Source: an uncultured Clostridia bacterium (lineage in GTDB: Bacteria > Bacillota > Clostridia > Oscillospirales > Acutalibacteraceae). From it: DNA of 64,000 nt. How positions within the stretch are numbered: the stretch's first letter is position 1; the number at the start of each line of letters is the position of its first letter. The stretch lies in contig CAMVEX010000013.1 of assembly GCA_947166625.1 (NCBI GenBank), positions 1 to 64,000 on the forward strand, in the 5' to 3' direction. The notes under the pieces were generated by a model. The model was not told the DNA's origin, did no database searches, and saw only the letters and a program-made list of their open reading frames with translations. Of this stretch, positions 36,825 to 50,762 are shown piece by piece. Both the position numbers and the translations under genes were made by a program.

Positions 36825-36877
36825 TTTCAATCACTCCGATAACTAAAATTTTCTTGCAAAATTTACTTAACTATTTT

Positions 36878-36906
36878 ATTATATACCTATGTTATGTGAT
36901 TTTCAA
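36878..36906 (-). promoter_or_regulatory. Promoter of ackA
   Basis: On the minus strand TTGAAA (36901-36906) and TATAAT (36878-36883) are 17 bp apart. The -35 lies 30 bp from the divergent tmcAL start codon. Confidence 0.85.
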
Positions 36907-36935
36907 GTGCAAAAAACGCGAAAGGAGAGAGCGGA

Positions 36936-38108
36936 ATGAAGACCTGCGGCATAGTCGCCGAATTCAACCCGTTTCATAACGGCCACGCCCGCCTTGTTAA
37001 AGAGGCGAGGGCGAGCGGATTTGACCGCGTGATCGCGGTGATGAGCGGTAATTTTGTCCAGCGCGGGGAGCCCGCGGTTTTTGAGACCTCGATGAGGGTC
37101 GTCGCCGCTCTTGCCGGAGGGGTCGATGCCGTGATACAGCTCCCCGTGAATTATGCTCTGTCGGGGGCGGAGAATTTTGCCCGCGGAGCGGTCGGGATCC
37201 TCGATAAAACGGGCGCGGTCGATTCGCTGGTTTTCGGCAGCGAATGCGCGGATATTTCCCTTCTCAAAAGCGTTTCGGATATTTTTATGCGCGGGGATTT
37301 TTCCGAAGAGATCGGGGATGAGCTCAAATCGGGGATAACCTATGCCGCCGCTCGTGAAAACGCTCTCAGGCGCAGAGAGCCGCGCCTTGCGGATATCGTC
37401 GGCTCGCCGAATAACATCCTCGGGATCGAATATATTTCCGCGCTCAGACGGCTGAATTCACGCATTGAGCCCGTCACCTTCGGCAGGACCGCCGCTCACG
37501 ACTGCGCCGAGACATCGGGAATTTATGCGAGCGCTTCGGAGATACGCAGGATGATTTATTCCAGGGAGGATCCCAAAAAATTTCTGCCCGGTTTTTACGA
37601 TAGTTTTGATAATGAAAATACCGTTTCTTTCGACAAATTTGAAGCCGCCGTTTTGTGCAAAATGCGGAGAATGACAGCGGAAGAAATCGCGCTTTCGCCC
37701 GATATTTCCGAGGGGATCGAAAACAGGATCGCCGCGGCGTGCCGTAAGGCGTCAACCCTTGAGGAACTTTATTTTGAGGCGAAAACGAAGCGCTACACCC
37801 TGGCGAGGATAAGGCGGACGGTGATGAATTCTTTTATCGGGATCACCCGTGATGACGCCGCCGCGGATCCGCCGTATATCCGGATTCTCGGAATGACCCA
37901 CGCGGGAGCGGAGATTTTCGCGGCAATGAAGGAGAGCGCGTCGCTGCCTCTTGTCTCAAAGACCTCCGATATTTCGGGGCTTGCGGAGGCGGCAAAGAGA
38001 GTTTTTTCGCTCGAATGCGCGGCGACGGATATTTACACCGCCTGCCTCAGATCGCCCCTGCCCGCGGGGGCGGAGATCTCAAGGGCTCCCGTTATTGTAA
38101 AGGGCTGA
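36936..38108 (+). CDS. tmcAL: tRNA(Met) cytidine acetate ligase
   Basis: A 390-aa member of the YlbM/TmcAL family (HIGH-type nucleotidyltransferase, PF05636). The N-terminus 'MKTCGIVAEFNPFHNGH' holds the H-x-G-H nucleotide-binding motif (H14, H17). 'VIAVMSGNFVQRGEPAVFE' and 'ADIVGSPNNILGIEYISAL' are family hallmarks. In Bacillus subtilis the enzyme activates acetate with ATP and forms N4-acetylcytidine at the wobble base of elongator tRNA-Met. AAGGAGAG precedes the ATG. It lies back to back with ackA, so acetate supply and use are neighbours; a common regulator is not evident. Confidence 0.93.
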   Translation: MKTCGIVAEFNPFHNGHARLVKEARASGFDRVIAVMSGNFVQRGEPAVFETSMRVVAALAGGVDAVIQLPVNYALSGAENFARGAVGILDKTGAVDSLVFGSECADISLLKSVSDIFMRGDFSEEIGDELKSGITYAAARENALRRREPRLADIVGSPNNILGIEYISALRRLNSRIEPVTFGRTAAHDCAETSGIYASASEIRRMIYSREDPKKFLPGFYDSFDNENTVSFDKFEAAVLCKMRRMTAEEIALSPDISEGIENRIAAACRKASTLEELYFEAKTKRYTLARIRRTVMNSFIGITRDDAAADPPYIRILGMTHAGAEIFAAMKESASLPLVSKTSDISGLAEAAKRVFSLECAATDIYTACLRSPLPAGAEISRAPVIVKG

Positions 38109-38259
38109 TTTACCGGCAAAAGAGCGGTTTCATTCCCTATATAATAAATTTCTTAAAAATAATTATATTGAAATTGCACAAAAATTCGCATTTCGGAGGC
38201 GCCTGCTCAAGCTATATTCACAAAAATTATAAAAAATATATAAATAAAAAAAGTTTTTC

Positions 38260-38288
38260 TTGACTTTTAATAACGGGGCGGATATAAT
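38260..38288 (+). promoter_or_regulatory. Promoter of rpoBC
   Basis: TTGACT (38260-38265) and TATAAT (38283-38288), 17-bp spacer, about 110 bp before the rpoB ATG. A perfect 12-bp inverted repeat, AATAACGGGGCG (38269-38280) and CGCCCCGTTATT (38316-38327), brackets the -10 and the transcription start; the right arm would be in the transcript, the left would not. Confidence 0.9.
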
Positions 38289-38397
38289 ACTGACCTATCG
38301 TATGATGGATCAGAACGCCCCGTTATTTTGTTTGTTTTATAAAGTAATGAGAGCCGGTCCGTCGGCAAAATGCAAATCAGAACGGAGGATTTATCAG

Positions 38398-41300
38398 ATG
38401 CTCAATGTGAAGCCCGTCACAAGAGGAAGCTGTACGCGCATGAGCTTCGGCAAAATCAATGAGGTCATGGATATTCCCAACCTTATTGAGATCCAGAAGT
38501 CATCCTATGACTGGTTTATCAACACAGGCCTCAAGGAAGCCTTCCGCGATATGGAGGATATCACGGATTATTCGGGCAACCTCGTGCTCAGCTTTGTTGA
38601 TTACCGTATGGACGACAAGCCGAAATACAATGTGCGTGAATGCAAGGAGAGAGATACCACTTATTCCGCCCCCATGAGAGCTACGGTGCGCCTTCTCAAT
38701 AAGAATACAGGCACCGTCAAGGAGTCGGAGGTCTATATGGGAGATTTCCCGATAATGACCGAAAGCGGCACCTTCGTCATCAACGGCGCGGAGAGAGTTA
38801 TCGTCTCCCAGCTTGTCCGTTCCCCCGGCGTATATTTCAGCATGACCCACGACAAGACAGGTAAGGAGCTCTACGCTTCCACCATCAACCCCAACAGAGG
38901 CGCCTGGCTTGAATATGAAACATCGGTCGATGACATCTTCTATGTCAAGATCGATAAAAACAAAAAACTGCTTATCACAACCTTCGTTCGCGCGCTCGGT
39001 CTGAGCTCCAATGACGAGATCCGCAGCTTCTTCGGCAACGACGAAAAGATAGAAGCCACTCTCGAAAAGGATGAGACCAAAAACACCGAAGAAGCGCTTA
39101 TGGAGATATTCAAAAAGATGCGCCCCGGCGAGCCCGTTACCCTCGAGGTCGCCCAGCAGAATATCGACAGCCTCTTCTTCGATCCCTACAGATATGATAT
39201 TTCACGCGTAGGCCGTTATAAATACAACAAGAAGCTTTCCCTTCTCAACCGTCTGCCCGGCTGCATTGTCGCTCAGCCCGTTATAGACGAAGAGACCGGC
39301 GAAGTGCTCGCGATGCCCGATGAGGAGCTTGACGAAGAAAAAGTTCAGGCGCTCGAAAACGCGGGCGTGTGGAGAGTGGTCGTTAAATGCGAAGACGGTA
39401 CCGAGCTCACCGTTTCCTCCAACCGCATGGTAGATCCTCTCGCCCTGCTTCCCTCCTCGATCACAGCCGAGGAGCTTGAAGAGATCGCCGTAGGCGAAAA
39501 GGTCAGATTCAGCGTACTCAAAGAGATAATCGCAAAATGCGGCAAGAGCAAAAAGGCTCTGCTCGAAGAGATGAAGCTCCGCTGTGACGACCTCATCCCC
39601 AAATTCATTATCAGAGACGATATTTACGCCTCCGTCAACTATGTCAACTGCCTCACCAAGGGCGTGGGCAACCTTGACGATATAGACCACCTGGGCAACA
39701 GACGAATCCGCTCCGTCGGCGAGCTCCTCCAGAATCAGTTCAAGATAGGCCTTTCGAGGATGGAGAGAGTCGTTCGCGAGAGAATGGCGGTGCAGGCTCA
39801 GGAAGAGGATGAAAAAATCACTCCTCAGACCCTTATCAATATCCGTCCCATCACCACGGCGATCCGCGAGTTTTTCGGTTCCTCCCCGCTCTCGCAGTTT
39901 ATGGATCAGTCCAATCCGCTCGCGGAGCTGACTCATAAGCGCCGTATTTCAGCCCTCGGCCCCGGAGGTCTTTCGAGAGACAGAGCCGGTTTCGAGGTCC
40001 GCGACGTTCACTACACCCACTACGGCAGAATGTGCCCCATTGAGACCCCCGAAGGCCCCAACATCGGCCTTATCTCATATCTCGCCACTTACGCGAAGAT
40101 AAATAAATACGGCTTCATCGAGGCGCCCTACAGAAAGATCGAAAAGGTCTTTGATAAAAAGGGCAATGTCAAGGATGTAAGAGTTCTTGACGAAGTGGAA
40201 TACATGACCGCCGATGAAGAAGACAGACATGTTGTCGCCCAGGGTAACGAGCCTCTCGACGAAAACGGCAGATTCGTCAATTCGAGAATCGCCGCGAGAT
40301 ACAGAGAGGGCTTCCTCGAAACCGAGCCGGGCAATGTTGACTACATGGATGTTTCGCCCGCGATGGTCGTTTCCGTCGCCACGGCGATGATCCCCTTCCT
40401 TGAGAATGACGACGCCAACCGCGCGCTCATGGGCTCCAACATGCAGAAGCAGGCTGTTCCCCTCCTTACCACCAAGGCTCCGATAGTCGGCACCGGTATG
40501 GAATACAAAGCGGCGGTCGATTCGGGAGTCTGCGTGCTCGCAAAGAATCCCGGCGTGGTCACAAAGGTCTGCGCCGATAAGATAACCATCCTTGAGGACG
40601 GCGGCGAGGTCAGGGATTACGAAGTTATCAAATTCATGCGCTCCAACCAGGCGACCTGTAACAACCAGCGCCCGATAGTCAGCGTAGGTCAGAGAGTGGA
40701 GAAGGGCGAGGTCATCGCCGACGGACCCGCTATCGACCACGGCGAAGTAGCTCTGGGCAAAAACGCCCTCATCGGCTTTATGACCTGGGAGGGCTACAAC
40801 TACGAGGACGCGGTCCTTATCAGCGAAAAGATAGTCCGCGACGATGTATATACCTCCATCCACATCGAGGAATATGATACCGAGGCGAGAGACACCAAGC
40901 TAGGCCCCGAAGACATCACCAGAGATATTCCCAACACCGGCGACGACGCGCTCGCAAACCTTGACGAAAACGGAATCATCCGCATCGGCGCAGAGGTACG
41001 CAGCGGCGACATCCTCGTCGGCAAGGTAACGCCCAAGGGCGAAACCGAAATGACTCCCGAGGAGAGGCTGCTCCACGCCATCTTCGGCGAGAAGGCAAAA
41101 GAAGTCAGAGACACTTCTCTGAGAGTTCCCCACGGCGAATACGGCGTTGTCGTAAACGTTGAGGTATTCACCAAAGAAAACAGCGACGAGCTCGCCCCCG
41201 GCGTCAATAAGGTAGTCCGCTGCTACATCGCTCAGAAGCGTAAGCTCTCGGTCGGCGATAAGATGGCGGGCCGCCACGGAAACAAGGGCGTTGTTTCCAG

Positions 41301-42348
41301 GATCCTCCCCGTTGAGGATATGCCCTTCCTTCCCGACGGCACTCCCCTTGACATCTGCCTTAACCCGCTCGGCGTTCCCTCCCGTATGAATATCGGTCAG
41401 GTGCTTGAGGTCCATCTCGGACTTGCGGCGCGCAGCCTCGGGATCAACGTGATGACCCCCGTTTTTGACGGCGCGCACGAAAAAGACATCACCGACGCCT
41501 TTGAGCAGGCGAATGAGCTTATCCTCGCCAAGGCGAAGGAAGATCTCGAAAAGAGATCCGAAGCCGCCAAGAAGCTTGCGGAAAACGGCGATTTTGAATA
41601 CAATCCCGAAAACTTCAAGTTTGATCCCTCAAAGGTATTCACCTTCGATAAATCCGGCAAGACCGTCCTCTATGACGGCAGGACCGGCAGAAAATTCGAT
41701 AACCCCGTAACGGTCGGCGTTATGTATTATCTCAAACTCCATCACCTTGTTGATGATAAGATCCACGCCCGTTCCACAGGCCCGTATTCACTCGTCACCC
41801 AGCAGCCCCTCGGCGGTAAAGCGCAGTTCGGCGGCCAGCGTTTCGGTGAAATGGAAGTCTGGGCGCTCGAGGCATACGGCGCGGCATATACCCTTCAGGA
41901 GATACTCACCGTCAAATCGGACGATACCGTCGGCAGAGTTGACACCTACGAAGCGATAGTCAAGGGCAACAACATCCCGAAGCCCGGCACCCCCGAGGCA
42001 TTCAAGGTGCTTGTCAAAGAGCTTCAGTCACTCGCCCTCTCGATCAAGGTCCTCGATAAAAACGGCGACGAGATCGACCTTCGCACCTCTTATGATAACG
42101 ATTTCCCCGCTCAGCCCGATGATAACAAAGAGGCTTTCGGCACCGTAAACGATGTTGAGGTCGGTGAGGGATACGATATCGACGAGGACAGCATGCAGTA
42201 TGACGTCTATGACACAGGCGACGGCGCGGATGATGAAGATTCCGTCAATTACAGCGCCGGCGAAGACAAGACCTTTGACGATGACGATATGGGTCTTGAC
42301 GAATTCGATTCATACGGCTACAACGGCTCCGATGACGATTATCAGTAA
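38398..42348 (+). CDS. rpoB: RNA polymerase subunit beta
   Basis: About 1316 aa. The ATG at 38398 is chosen because GGAGG lies 8 bases before it and '[20 protein letters not shown]' begins the conserved fold; the upstream open frame contains the promoter. The rifampicin pocket '[20 protein letters not shown]' then RISALGPGG keeps the sensitive-type Q, D, H and S residues, with P where E. coli has Q510. '[17 protein letters not shown]' and '[20 protein letters not shown]' are the catalytic-core and clamp motifs. The last 60 residues form an unusually acidic D/E/Y/S-rich tail ('[19 protein letters not shown]'). The usual upstream rplL is not present; tmcAL is the upstream gene. Confidence 0.98.
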   Translation: MLNVKPVTRGSCTRMSFGKINEVMDIPNLIEIQKSSYDWFINTGLKEAFRDMEDITDYSGNLVLSFVDYRMDDKPKYNVRECKERDTTYSAPMRATVRLLNKNTGTVKESEVYMGDFPIMTESGTFVINGAERVIVSQLVRSPGVYFSMTHDKTGKELYASTINPNRGAWLEYETSVDDIFYVKIDKNKKLLITTFVRALGLSSNDEIRSFFGNDEKIEATLEKDETKNTEEALMEIFKKMRPGEPVTLEVAQQNIDSLFFDPYRYDISRVGRYKYNKKLSLLNRLPGCIVAQPVIDEETGEVLAMPDEELDEEKVQALENAGVWRVVVKCEDGTELTVSSNRMVDPLALLPSSITAEELEEIAVGEKVRFSVLKEIIAKCGKSKKALLEEMKLRCDDLIPKFIIRDDIYASVNYVNCLTKGVGNLDDIDHLGNRRIRSVGELLQNQFKIGLSRMERVVRERMAVQAQEEDEKITPQTLINIRPITTAIREFFGSSPLSQFMDQSNPLAELTHKRRISALGPGGLSRDRAGFEVRDVHYTHYGRMCPIETPEGPNIGLISYLATYAKINKYGFIEAPYRKIEKVFDKKGNVKDVRVLDEVEYMTADEEDRHVVAQGNEPLDENGRFVNSRIAARYREGFLETEPGNVDYMDVSPAMVVSVATAMIPFLENDDANRALMGSNMQKQAVPLLTTKAPIVGTGMEYKAAVDSGVCVLAKNPGVVTKVCADKITILEDGGEVRDYEVIKFMRSNQATCNNQRPIVSVGQRVEKGEVIADGPAIDHGEVALGKNALIGFMTWEGYNYEDAVLISEKIVRDDVYTSIHIEEYDTEARDTKLGPEDITRDIPNTGDDALANLDENGIIRIGAEVRSGDILVGKVTPKGETEMTPEERLLHAIFGEKAKEVRDTSLRVPHGEYGVVVNVEVFTKENSDELAPGVNKVVRCYIAQKRKLSVGDKMAGRHGNKGVVSRILPVEDMPFLPDGTPLDICLNPLGVPSRMNIGQVLEVHLGLAARSLGINVMTPVFDGAHEKDITDAFEQANELILAKAKEDLEKRSEAAKKLAENGDFEYNPENFKFDPSKVFTFDKSGKTVLYDGRTGRKFDNPVTVGVMYYLKLHHLVDDKIHARSTGPYSLVTQQPLGGKAQFGGQRFGEMEVWALEAYGAAYTLQEILTVKSDDTVGRVDTYEAIVKGNNIPKPGTPEAFKVLVKELQSLALSIKVLDKNGDEIDLRTSYDNDFPAQPDDNKEAFGTVNDVEVGEGYDIDEDSMQYDVYDTGDGADDEDSVNYSAGEDKTFDDDDMGLDEFDSYGYNGSDDDYQ

Positions 42349-42390
42349 TCTCCGAAATCGAAAAATTTAACGGAAGGGGCATATTTTTTA

Positions 42391-45300
42391 ATGGAAAACA
42401 TTGAAAACAATGCAAATCTCACTTTTGAATCCATAAGAATCGGCCTTGCTTCTCCCGAAGCCATAAGAGAATGGTCATACGGCGAGGTAAAGAAGCCCGA
42501 AACCATAAATTACAGGACCCTGAAACCCGAGAAAGACGGCCTTTTCTGCGAAAAGATATTCGGGCCCACCAAGGACTGGGAATGTCACTGCGGAAAGTAT
42601 AAGAAGGTCAGATACAAGGGCAAGGTGTGCGAGCGCTGCGGCGTTGAGATCACAAGGGCAAAAGTCCGCCGCGAGAGAATGGGTCACATTGAGCTTGCCA
42701 CCCCCGTATCGCATATCTGGTATTTCAAGGGTATCCCCTCGAGAATGAGCCTCATCCTCGATATAATGCCCAAAGAGCTCGAAAGAGTGCTCTATTTCGC
42801 AAGGCACATCGTCATCGATCCCGGCGACACTCCGCTTGAGAAGGGTCAGACCCTCGATGAAAAAGACTATGCGGAATACCGTCTGAGATATGAGGATGAT
42901 TTTGAGGCCGGCATGGGCGCCGAGGCAGTCAAGAGACTGCTTGCGGATATCGACCTTGAAGCCCTCTCAAAAGAGCTCAAGGAAGAGCTTGAAAACGCCT
43001 CCTCTCAAAAGAGAGTGAAGCTTCTCAAAAGACTTGAGGTCGTAGAGGCATTCAGGCTCTCCGGCAACAGACCCGAATGGATGATCCTCGATGTCATTCC
43101 CGTTATCCCGCCCGAGCTACGCCCCATGGTCCAGCTTGAAGGCGGCAGGTTCGCCACCAGCGACCTCAACGATCTTTACAGACGCGTTATCAACAGAAAC
43201 AACCGTCTCGCCAAGCTCATCGAGCTCGGCTCCCCCGATATAATCATCCGCAACGAAAAGAGAATGCTCCAGGAAGCGGTCGATGCCCTTATCGACAACG
43301 GCAGAAGAGGCAGACCGGTCACCGGCCCGAGCAACAGAGCTCTCAAATCCCTCTCCGATATGCTCAAGGGCAAGCAGGGCAGATTCAGACAGAATCTTCT
43401 CGGCAAGCGTGTTGACTACTCCGGCAGAAGCGTTATCGTTGTCGGCCCCGAGCTTAAGATGTATCAGTGCGGTCTCCCCAAAGAGATGGCTCTTGAGCTC
43501 TTCAAGCCCTTTATCATGAAGCGCCTTGTCGAAACGGGCGACGCGGGCAATGTAAAATCCGCCCGCAAGATGGTTGACAGAGCGATGTCCGCTCAGGTTT
43601 GGGACGCTCTCGAAATCGTTATCAAGGATCACCCCGTTATGCTCAACCGCGCTCCGACCCTTCACCGTCTCGGTATTCAGGCGTTTGAGCCCGTCCTCGT
43701 CGAGGGCAGAGCGATAAAGCTTCATCCTCTCGCCTGTACCGCGTTCAATGCGGACTTCGACGGCGACCAGATGGCTGTTCACGTGCCTCTTTCGGCTGAG
43801 GCTCAGGCTGAAGCGAGATTCCTTATGCTCGCCGCGAACAACCTGCTCAAGCCGTCGGACGGCAAGCCCGTTACCGTTCCCACTCAGGATATGATCCTCG
43901 GCTCGTATTATCTGACCATGGTCAACGATAACAACCCCGCCAATTCGGATTATAATCCCATAAATCCCTGCGAGCCCGGCGCTCCCGTCGAGACCGAGGG
44001 CGAGGACGGCAAAAAGCATCTCGTATATAAGACCTTCGGCTCCGTAAACGAAGCGATGATGGCTTATGATGAGGGCAATATCGGCCTTCATGTCTCAATA
44101 AAAGTCCGTCTTTCAAAGGAATTCAACGGCAAAAAGGTGACCGGAATAGTCACCACCACTCTGGGCAAACTCATTTTCAACGACCCCATCCCGCAGGATC
44201 TCGGCTTCGTTGACAGGACCAAACCCGAAAATCTCTTCGCCCTTGAAATAGACGAGCTCGTCGGCAAAAAGGCGCTCGGCAAGATCATCGACAGATGTAT
44301 CAAGGTCCACGGCACCTCGGTATCCGGCAGAGTGCTCGATAAGGTCAAGGCGCAGGGCTACAAATATTCGACCGTCAGCGGTCTTACCGTCGCCGTATGC
44401 GACGCGACCATTCCTCCGCAGAAGAAGCAGATCCTCGAAGAAGCGGATGAAAAGATCGAAAAGATCAAAAAGCTTTACGAAAGAGGCTTCTATTCGGAAG
44501 AGAAGCGCTCCAAAGAAGTTATCAACGCCTGGGAAAGCTGCACCAATAAGGTCGGCGACGCCCTCAAGGCAAACTTCGAGGAATTCAACCCCATCAACAT
44601 CATGCTTAAATCCGGCGCCCGCGGTAACGATTCACAGCTTCGTCAGCTCGCAGGTATGCGCGGACTTATCGCAAACACATCCGGTAAGGTCATCGAGGTC
44701 CCCATCAGAGCGAACTACCGCGAAGGCCTGAATATCCTTGAATATTACATCGCCGCCCGCGGCGCTCGTAAAGGTCTTGCCGATACGGCGCTCCGTACTG
44801 CGGACTCCGGATATCTTACCAGGCGTCTCGTTGACGTTTCTCAGGATGTTATCATCCGCGAGGAGGATTGCCACTGCAAAGACGGCACCGAGGTATATGA
44901 CATCTTTGACGATGAGAGAAAGAAGAATTCGAGAAAGATAGTCTCCCTTGAGGAGCGTCTCTCCGGCAGATTCCTCTTTGAGGATTATTATAATCCCTTC
45001 ACCGGCGAGCTTGTCGCGAGCAAGGATGAAATGATCACCGATGAGAAGGCAAAAGAGATCTCGGATCTCGCTCACAGATACTGCGATGAAAAGATCGCAA
45101 AGGGCGAACTTCCCGAGACCGAGAAGCCCAAAATCAAGATCCGCTCGCTCCTCACCTGCGAATCACAGCACGGCGCCTGCATTAAATGCTACGGCAAAAA
45201 CCTTGCCACAGGCCAGCCCGTTACGGTCGGCGAGGCGGTCGGCATAATCGCCGCCCAGTCGATAGGCGAGCCCGGCACTCAGCTCACGATGAGAACCTTC

Positions 45301-46101
45301 CACACCGGCGGCGCGGCGGACCAGTCGGATATCACCTCCGGTCTTCCCAGAGTTGAAGAGCTCTTTGAGGCACGCAAGCCCAAGGTGCTCGCCATCATGA
45401 GCGAGATCGACGGCGTAGCGAGCATCAGAAAGATAAAGAATACAGACCATATCGTTGTTACCGCCGATGACGGCAGCGAAAAGCAGTATCTCATCCCCTA
45501 CGGCTTCAAGAAGAAGGTCCAGGAGGGAGATATAGTGAAGAAGGGCGACCAGCTCACTGAAGGCTCGCAGAATCCTCACGATATCCTCGCCATTCTCGGC
45601 GTTGACGCCGTCCACGATTACCTTATCAGAGAAGTTCAGAAGACTTATCGCCTCCAGGGCGTTGACATCAACGATAAGCATATCGAGGTCATAATCCGCC
45701 AGATGATGCGTCAGGTCAAGATAACAAATCCCGGCGACAGCACCTTCCTTGTGGATCAGGTGGTCGAGAAGCAGGATTTCACAGACGAAAACAACAGGCT
45801 CATCGCTCAGGCGGCAGAGAAGGGCAAGGAGCCCGTCCTCGCAGAATGCGAGCCCACCCTGCTCGGTATCACCAAGGCCTCTCTCGCAACGGATTCATTC
45901 CTCTCCGCGGCTTCGTTCCAGGAGACTACGAGAGTCCTTACGGACGCTGCGATAAAGGGCAAGACGGACCATCTCATCGGCCTGAAAGAAAACGTTATCA
46001 TCGGCAAGCTTCTGCCCTCGGGTACGGGTATGAAATGCTATACCGACGTCAATATTTACCCCACGACTCAGTCTGTCAATATAACTGAAAACGCAGATTG
46101 A
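42391..46101 (+). CDS. rpoC: RNA polymerase subunit beta'
   Basis: 1236 aa, 42 bp after rpoB with GGAAGGGG upstream of the ATG. The N-terminal zinc site is '[20 protein letters not shown]'. The catalytic magnesium motif is '[12 protein letters not shown]'. The second zinc site uses C in 'EEDCHCKDG' and '[15 protein letters not shown]'. The bridge/trigger region reads '[20 protein letters not shown]'. The length fits the short Clostridia form that lacks the large proteobacterial insertion. Together with beta it forms the transcription core. Confidence 0.98.
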   Translation: MENIENNANLTFESIRIGLASPEAIREWSYGEVKKPETINYRTLKPEKDGLFCEKIFGPTKDWECHCGKYKKVRYKGKVCERCGVEITRAKVRRERMGHIELATPVSHIWYFKGIPSRMSLILDIMPKELERVLYFARHIVIDPGDTPLEKGQTLDEKDYAEYRLRYEDDFEAGMGAEAVKRLLADIDLEALSKELKEELENASSQKRVKLLKRLEVVEAFRLSGNRPEWMILDVIPVIPPELRPMVQLEGGRFATSDLNDLYRRVINRNNRLAKLIELGSPDIIIRNEKRMLQEAVDALIDNGRRGRPVTGPSNRALKSLSDMLKGKQGRFRQNLLGKRVDYSGRSVIVVGPELKMYQCGLPKEMALELFKPFIMKRLVETGDAGNVKSARKMVDRAMSAQVWDALEIVIKDHPVMLNRAPTLHRLGIQAFEPVLVEGRAIKLHPLACTAFNADFDGDQMAVHVPLSAEAQAEARFLMLAANNLLKPSDGKPVTVPTQDMILGSYYLTMVNDNNPANSDYNPINPCEPGAPVETEGEDGKKHLVYKTFGSVNEAMMAYDEGNIGLHVSIKVRLSKEFNGKKVTGIVTTTLGKLIFNDPIPQDLGFVDRTKPENLFALEIDELVGKKALGKIIDRCIKVHGTSVSGRVLDKVKAQGYKYSTVSGLTVAVCDATIPPQKKQILEEADEKIEKIKKLYERGFYSEEKRSKEVINAWESCTNKVGDALKANFEEFNPINIMLKSGARGNDSQLRQLAGMRGLIANTSGKVIEVPIRANYREGLNILEYYIAARGARKGLADTALRTADSGYLTRRLVDVSQDVIIREEDCHCKDGTEVYDIFDDERKKNSRKIVSLEERLSGRFLFEDYYNPFTGELVASKDEMITDEKAKEISDLAHRYCDEKIAKGELPETEKPKIKIRSLLTCESQHGACIKCYGKNLATGQPVTVGEAVGIIAAQSIGEPGTQLTMRTFHTGGAADQSDITSGLPRVEELFEARKPKVLAIMSEIDGVASIRKIKNTDHIVVTADDGSEKQYLIPYGFKKKVQEGDIVKKGDQLTEGSQNPHDILAILGVDAVHDYLIREVQKTYRLQGVDINDKHIEVIIRQMMRQVKITNPGDSTFLVDQVVEKQDFTDENNRLIAQAAEKGKEPVLAECEPTLLGITKASLATDSFLSAASFQETTRVLTDAAIKGKTDHLIGLKENVIIGKLLPSGTGMKCYTDVNIYPTTQSVNITENAD

Positions 46102-46116
46102 TTTTTGTGAAAAGTG

Positions 46117-46146
46117 TTGACAAACATATATATTATATGGTAAAAT
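46117..46146 (+). promoter_or_regulatory. Promoter before rpsL
   Basis: TTGACA (46117-46122) and TAAAAT (46141-46146), 18-bp spacer, just past the rpoC stop. A leader hairpin GGGCACC-CTCGC-GGTGCCC (46166-46184) follows without a U-run. This uncouples the ribosomal genes from rpoBC. Confidence 0.8.
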
Positions 46147-46219
46147 ACTGAAACATGGTGTCAGCGGGCACCCTCGCGGTGCCCTTACACGATAAAATTC
46201 AAAGAAAGGAGAGAAAAAA

Positions 46220-46636
46220 TTGCCTACCTTTAATCAGCTTGTTCGTAACGGCAGACAGACCCTTGACAAAAAGCCCAAGGCTCCCGCACTTCTTAAAGGT
46301 CTCAACTCCAAAAAGAATGTTATGACCGATCAGAATTCACCCCAGAAGCGCGGCGTATGCACAGCAGTTAAGACAGCGACTCCCAAGAAGCCCAACTCAG
46401 CTCTTCGTAAGATAGCCAGAGTTCGTCTGACAAACGGTATGGAAGTTTCCGCTTACATCCCCGGCGTCGGTCACAACCTTCAGGAGCACTCCGTTGTTCT
46501 TATCCGCGGCGGCCGTGTAAAGGATCTCCCCGGTGTTCGTTACCACATCATTCGCGGTACGCTTGATACTCAGGGCGTTACCGGCAGGATGCAGGCCCGT
46601 TCAAAATACGGCGCAAAGCGTCCCAAGAAGAAATAA
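46220..46636 (+). CDS. rpsL: 30S ribosomal protein S12
   Basis: 138 aa, starting at a TTG (46220-46222) with AAAGGAGAG 6 bases before it; no ATG fits the conserved N-terminus '[20 protein letters not shown]'. It sits in the decoding centre of the 30S subunit. The accuracy loops '[15 protein letters not shown]' and '[13 protein letters not shown]' keep the lysines of the streptomycin-sensitive form. The basic C-terminus 'GAKRPKKK' is complete. The small L7Ae-like gene often found before rpsL in Bacillota is absent. Confidence 0.97.
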   Translation: MPTFNQLVRNGRQTLDKKPKAPALLKGLNSKKNVMTDQNSPQKRGVCTAVKTATPKKPNSALRKIARVRLTNGMEVSAYIPGVGHNLQEHSVVLIRGGRVKDLPGVRYHIIRGTLDTQGVTGRMQARSKYGAKRPKKK

Positions 46637-46789
46637 TCCCATTTAAGACAAATAATCTTGCAGGCGAAATGCAATATTTCACCAATGCAGTAAATATATA
46701 TATTACCTTATATATGTCTCTGCGTTGGCGCCACGAGAATTTGTCGCTCGAGTACCTATGATATCATTACTATGAAGGAGGGAAGCGAA

Positions 46790-47260
46790 GTGCCAAGAAG
46801 AGGCAACATAGCAAAACGAGAAGTTTTGCCTGATCCGCTTTACAACTCAACTCTTGTTACCCGTCTGATCAACAACGTTATGCTCGACGGTAAGAAGGGC
46901 GTTGCTCAAAAGATCGTTTACGATGCTTTTGACATTATCAAAGACAAGACCGGTAAAGAGCCCCTTGAGGTTTTTGAGGCAGCGATGGAAAACGTTATGC
47001 CCGTTCTCGAGGTTAAGGCCCGTCGTGTCGGCGGCGCAACCTATCAGGTTCCCATGGAGGTCCGCCCCGAAAGAAGGACGACCCTCGGTCTTCGTTGGAT
47101 CACAGCCTATTCACGCGCCCGTTCCGAGAGAACCATGAAGGAACGCCTGGCAAACGAAATCATGGATGCAGTCAATGAAACCGGCTCCGCATTCAAGAAG
47201 CGTGAAGATACTCATAAGATGGCTGAAGCCAACAAAGCTTTTGCACACTTCAGATGGTAA
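46790..47260 (+). CDS. rpsG: 30S ribosomal protein S7
   Basis: 156 aa from the GTG at 46790, which has AAGGAGG 7 bases upstream and gives the conserved start '[20 protein letters not shown]'; an in-frame ATG six codons up overlaps the ribosome binding site and is not used. S7 nucleates assembly of the 30S head at the 3' domain of 16S rRNA. The gap of 153 bp after rpsL, with a GAAAT-GCAAT-ATTTC dyad, could hold an S7 feedback site as known for the E. coli str operon; that is inference. Confidence 0.97.
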   Translation: MPRRGNIAKREVLPDPLYNSTLVTRLINNVMLDGKKGVAQKIVYDAFDIIKDKTGKEPLEVFEAAMENVMPVLEVKARRVGGATYQVPMEVRPERRTTLGLRWITAYSRARSERTMKERLANEIMDAVNETGSAFKKREDTHKMAEANKAFAHFRW

Positions 47261-47338
47261 TTTCCGCAAGGAAACCGTTTGTGATCATTCAATAATTATC
47301 AGCGTTTTTCATATCCCTGCAGAATCGGAGGTGTTATT

Positions 47339-49405
<2,067 letters not shown>

Positions 49406-49426
49406 AAGCAAAATTGTAAAAAAGTC

Positions 49427-49455
49427 TTGAAATTTTAAGCGTTTATTGTTAAAAT
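49427..49455 (+). promoter_or_regulatory. Promoter of tuf
   Basis: TTGAAA (49427-49432) and TAAAAT (49450-49455), 17-bp spacer, between fusA and tuf. A small hairpin CATGC-GTTA-GCATG (49461-49474) lies at the predicted 5' end of the transcript. Confidence 0.8.
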
Positions 49456-49510
49456 ATCAGCATGCGTTAGCATGTAACTTAAATTGCTTCTAAAGGGAGG
49501 AAACAATTCA

Positions 49511-50710
49511 ATGGCAAAAGAACATTTTAATCGAACAAAGCCCCACGTAAACATCGGCACCATCGGTCACGTTGACCATGGTAAGACCACTCTTACAGCA
49601 GCTATTACCAAGACCCTCGCTATGAAGGGCGAAGCAGATTTCGTTGATTATGCTAACATCGATAAGGCTCCCGAAGAGAGAGAGCGCGGCATTACCATCA
49701 ACACTGCACACGTTGAGTATGAAACCGAAAACCGTCACTATGCACACGTTGACTGCCCGGGTCACGCAGACTATATTAAAAACATGATCACCGGCGCTGC
49801 TCAGATGGACGGTTCCATCCTCGTTATCGCAGCTACCGACGGCCCCATGGCTCAGACCAAAGAGCACCTTCTCCTTGCCCGTCAGGTTGGCGTGCCCAAG
49901 ATCATCGTTTTCCTTAACAAGGTTGACCAGGTTGACGATCCCGAGCTCCTTGAGCTCGTTGAAATGGAAGTCAGAGAGACTCTCGCTGAGTACGGCTTCG
50001 ATGAGAATGCTCCCATCATCAAGGGTTCAGCTCTTAAGGCTCTTGAATATGACGGCGGCGACGTAAACGCTCCCGAGATCGCTTGCATCTGGGAACTCAT
50101 GGACGCTGTTGATTCCTACATCCCCACTCCCGACCGTAAAGCAGACCTTCCCTTCCTTATGCCCGTTGAGGACGTCTTCACCATCACCGGCCGCGGCACC
50201 GTTGCCACCGGCAGAGTTGAGCGTGGACAGCTTAAGACAGGCGAAGAAGTTGAAATCGTCGGCCTTACCGAAGAAAAGAGAAAGACTGTTGTTACCGGTA
50301 TCGAGATGTTCAGAAAGATCCTCGATTACGCTGAGGCAGGCGACAACATCGGCGCACTCCTTCGCGGTGTTCAGAGAACAGAGATCGAGCGCGGCCAGGT
50401 TCTTTCCAAGCCCGGTTCAATCCATCCTCACACCAAGTTCGTTGGCCAGGTTTACGTTCTGACCAAGGAAGAAGGCGGCCGTCATACACCGTTCTTCAAC
50501 AACTATCGTCCTCAGTTCTATTTCAGAACTACCGACGTTACCGGCGTTATCACCCTTCCCGAAGGCACTGAAATGTGCATGCCCGGCGACAACGTTGATA
50601 TGAAGGTTGAGCTTATCACCCCCATCGCTATCGAAAAGGGTCTTCGTTTCGCTATCCGTGAAGGCGGCAGAACCGTTGGTTCAGGCGTTGTTATCGAGAT
50701 CGACGAATAA
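49511..50710 (+). CDS. tuf: Elongation factor Tu
   Basis: About 399 aa from the ATG at 49511, which has GGGAGGA 8-9 bases upstream; the open frame reaches 9 codons further through the ribosome binding site. The GTPase motifs are 'GHVDHGKT', '[12 protein letters not shown]' and 'NKVD'. Domain 2 contains '[13 protein letters not shown]', and domain 3 ends '[16 protein letters not shown]'. It delivers aminoacyl-tRNA to the ribosome. Last gene of the str unit, closed by a strong terminator, with its own extra promoter. Confidence 0.98.
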   Translation: MAKEHFNRTKPHVNIGTIGHVDHGKTTLTAAITKTLAMKGEADFVDYANIDKAPEERERGITINTAHVEYETENRHYAHVDCPGHADYIKNMITGAAQMDGSILVIAATDGPMAQTKEHLLLARQVGVPKIIVFLNKVDQVDDPELLELVEMEVRETLAEYGFDENAPIIKGSALKALEYDGGDVNAPEIACIWELMDAVDSYIPTPDRKADLPFLMPVEDVFTITGRGTVATGRVERGQLKTGEEVEIVGLTEEKRKTVVTGIEMFRKILDYAEAGDNIGALLRGVQRTEIERGQVLSKPGSIHPHTKFVGQVYVLTKEEGGRHTPFFNNYRPQFYFRTTDVTGVITLPEGTEMCMPGDNVDMKVELITPIAIEKGLRFAIREGGRTVGSGVVIEIDE

Positions 50711-50730
50711 TTAAATCTTTACGCATTAAA

Positions 50731-50761
50731 GGCAGTGACCCCGGTCACTGCCTGTTTTTTT
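50731..50761 (+). terminator. Intrinsic terminator after tuf
   Basis: GGCAGTGACC (50731-50740) pairs perfectly with GGTCACTGCC, followed by TGTTTTTTTA. Confidence 0.92.
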
Positions 50762-50762
50762 A

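Noticed and set aside
40075-40863. 262-codon open frame antisense within rpoB
   Set aside because: It is a shadow of a highly conserved essential gene, with no start signal and no family match that I can see.
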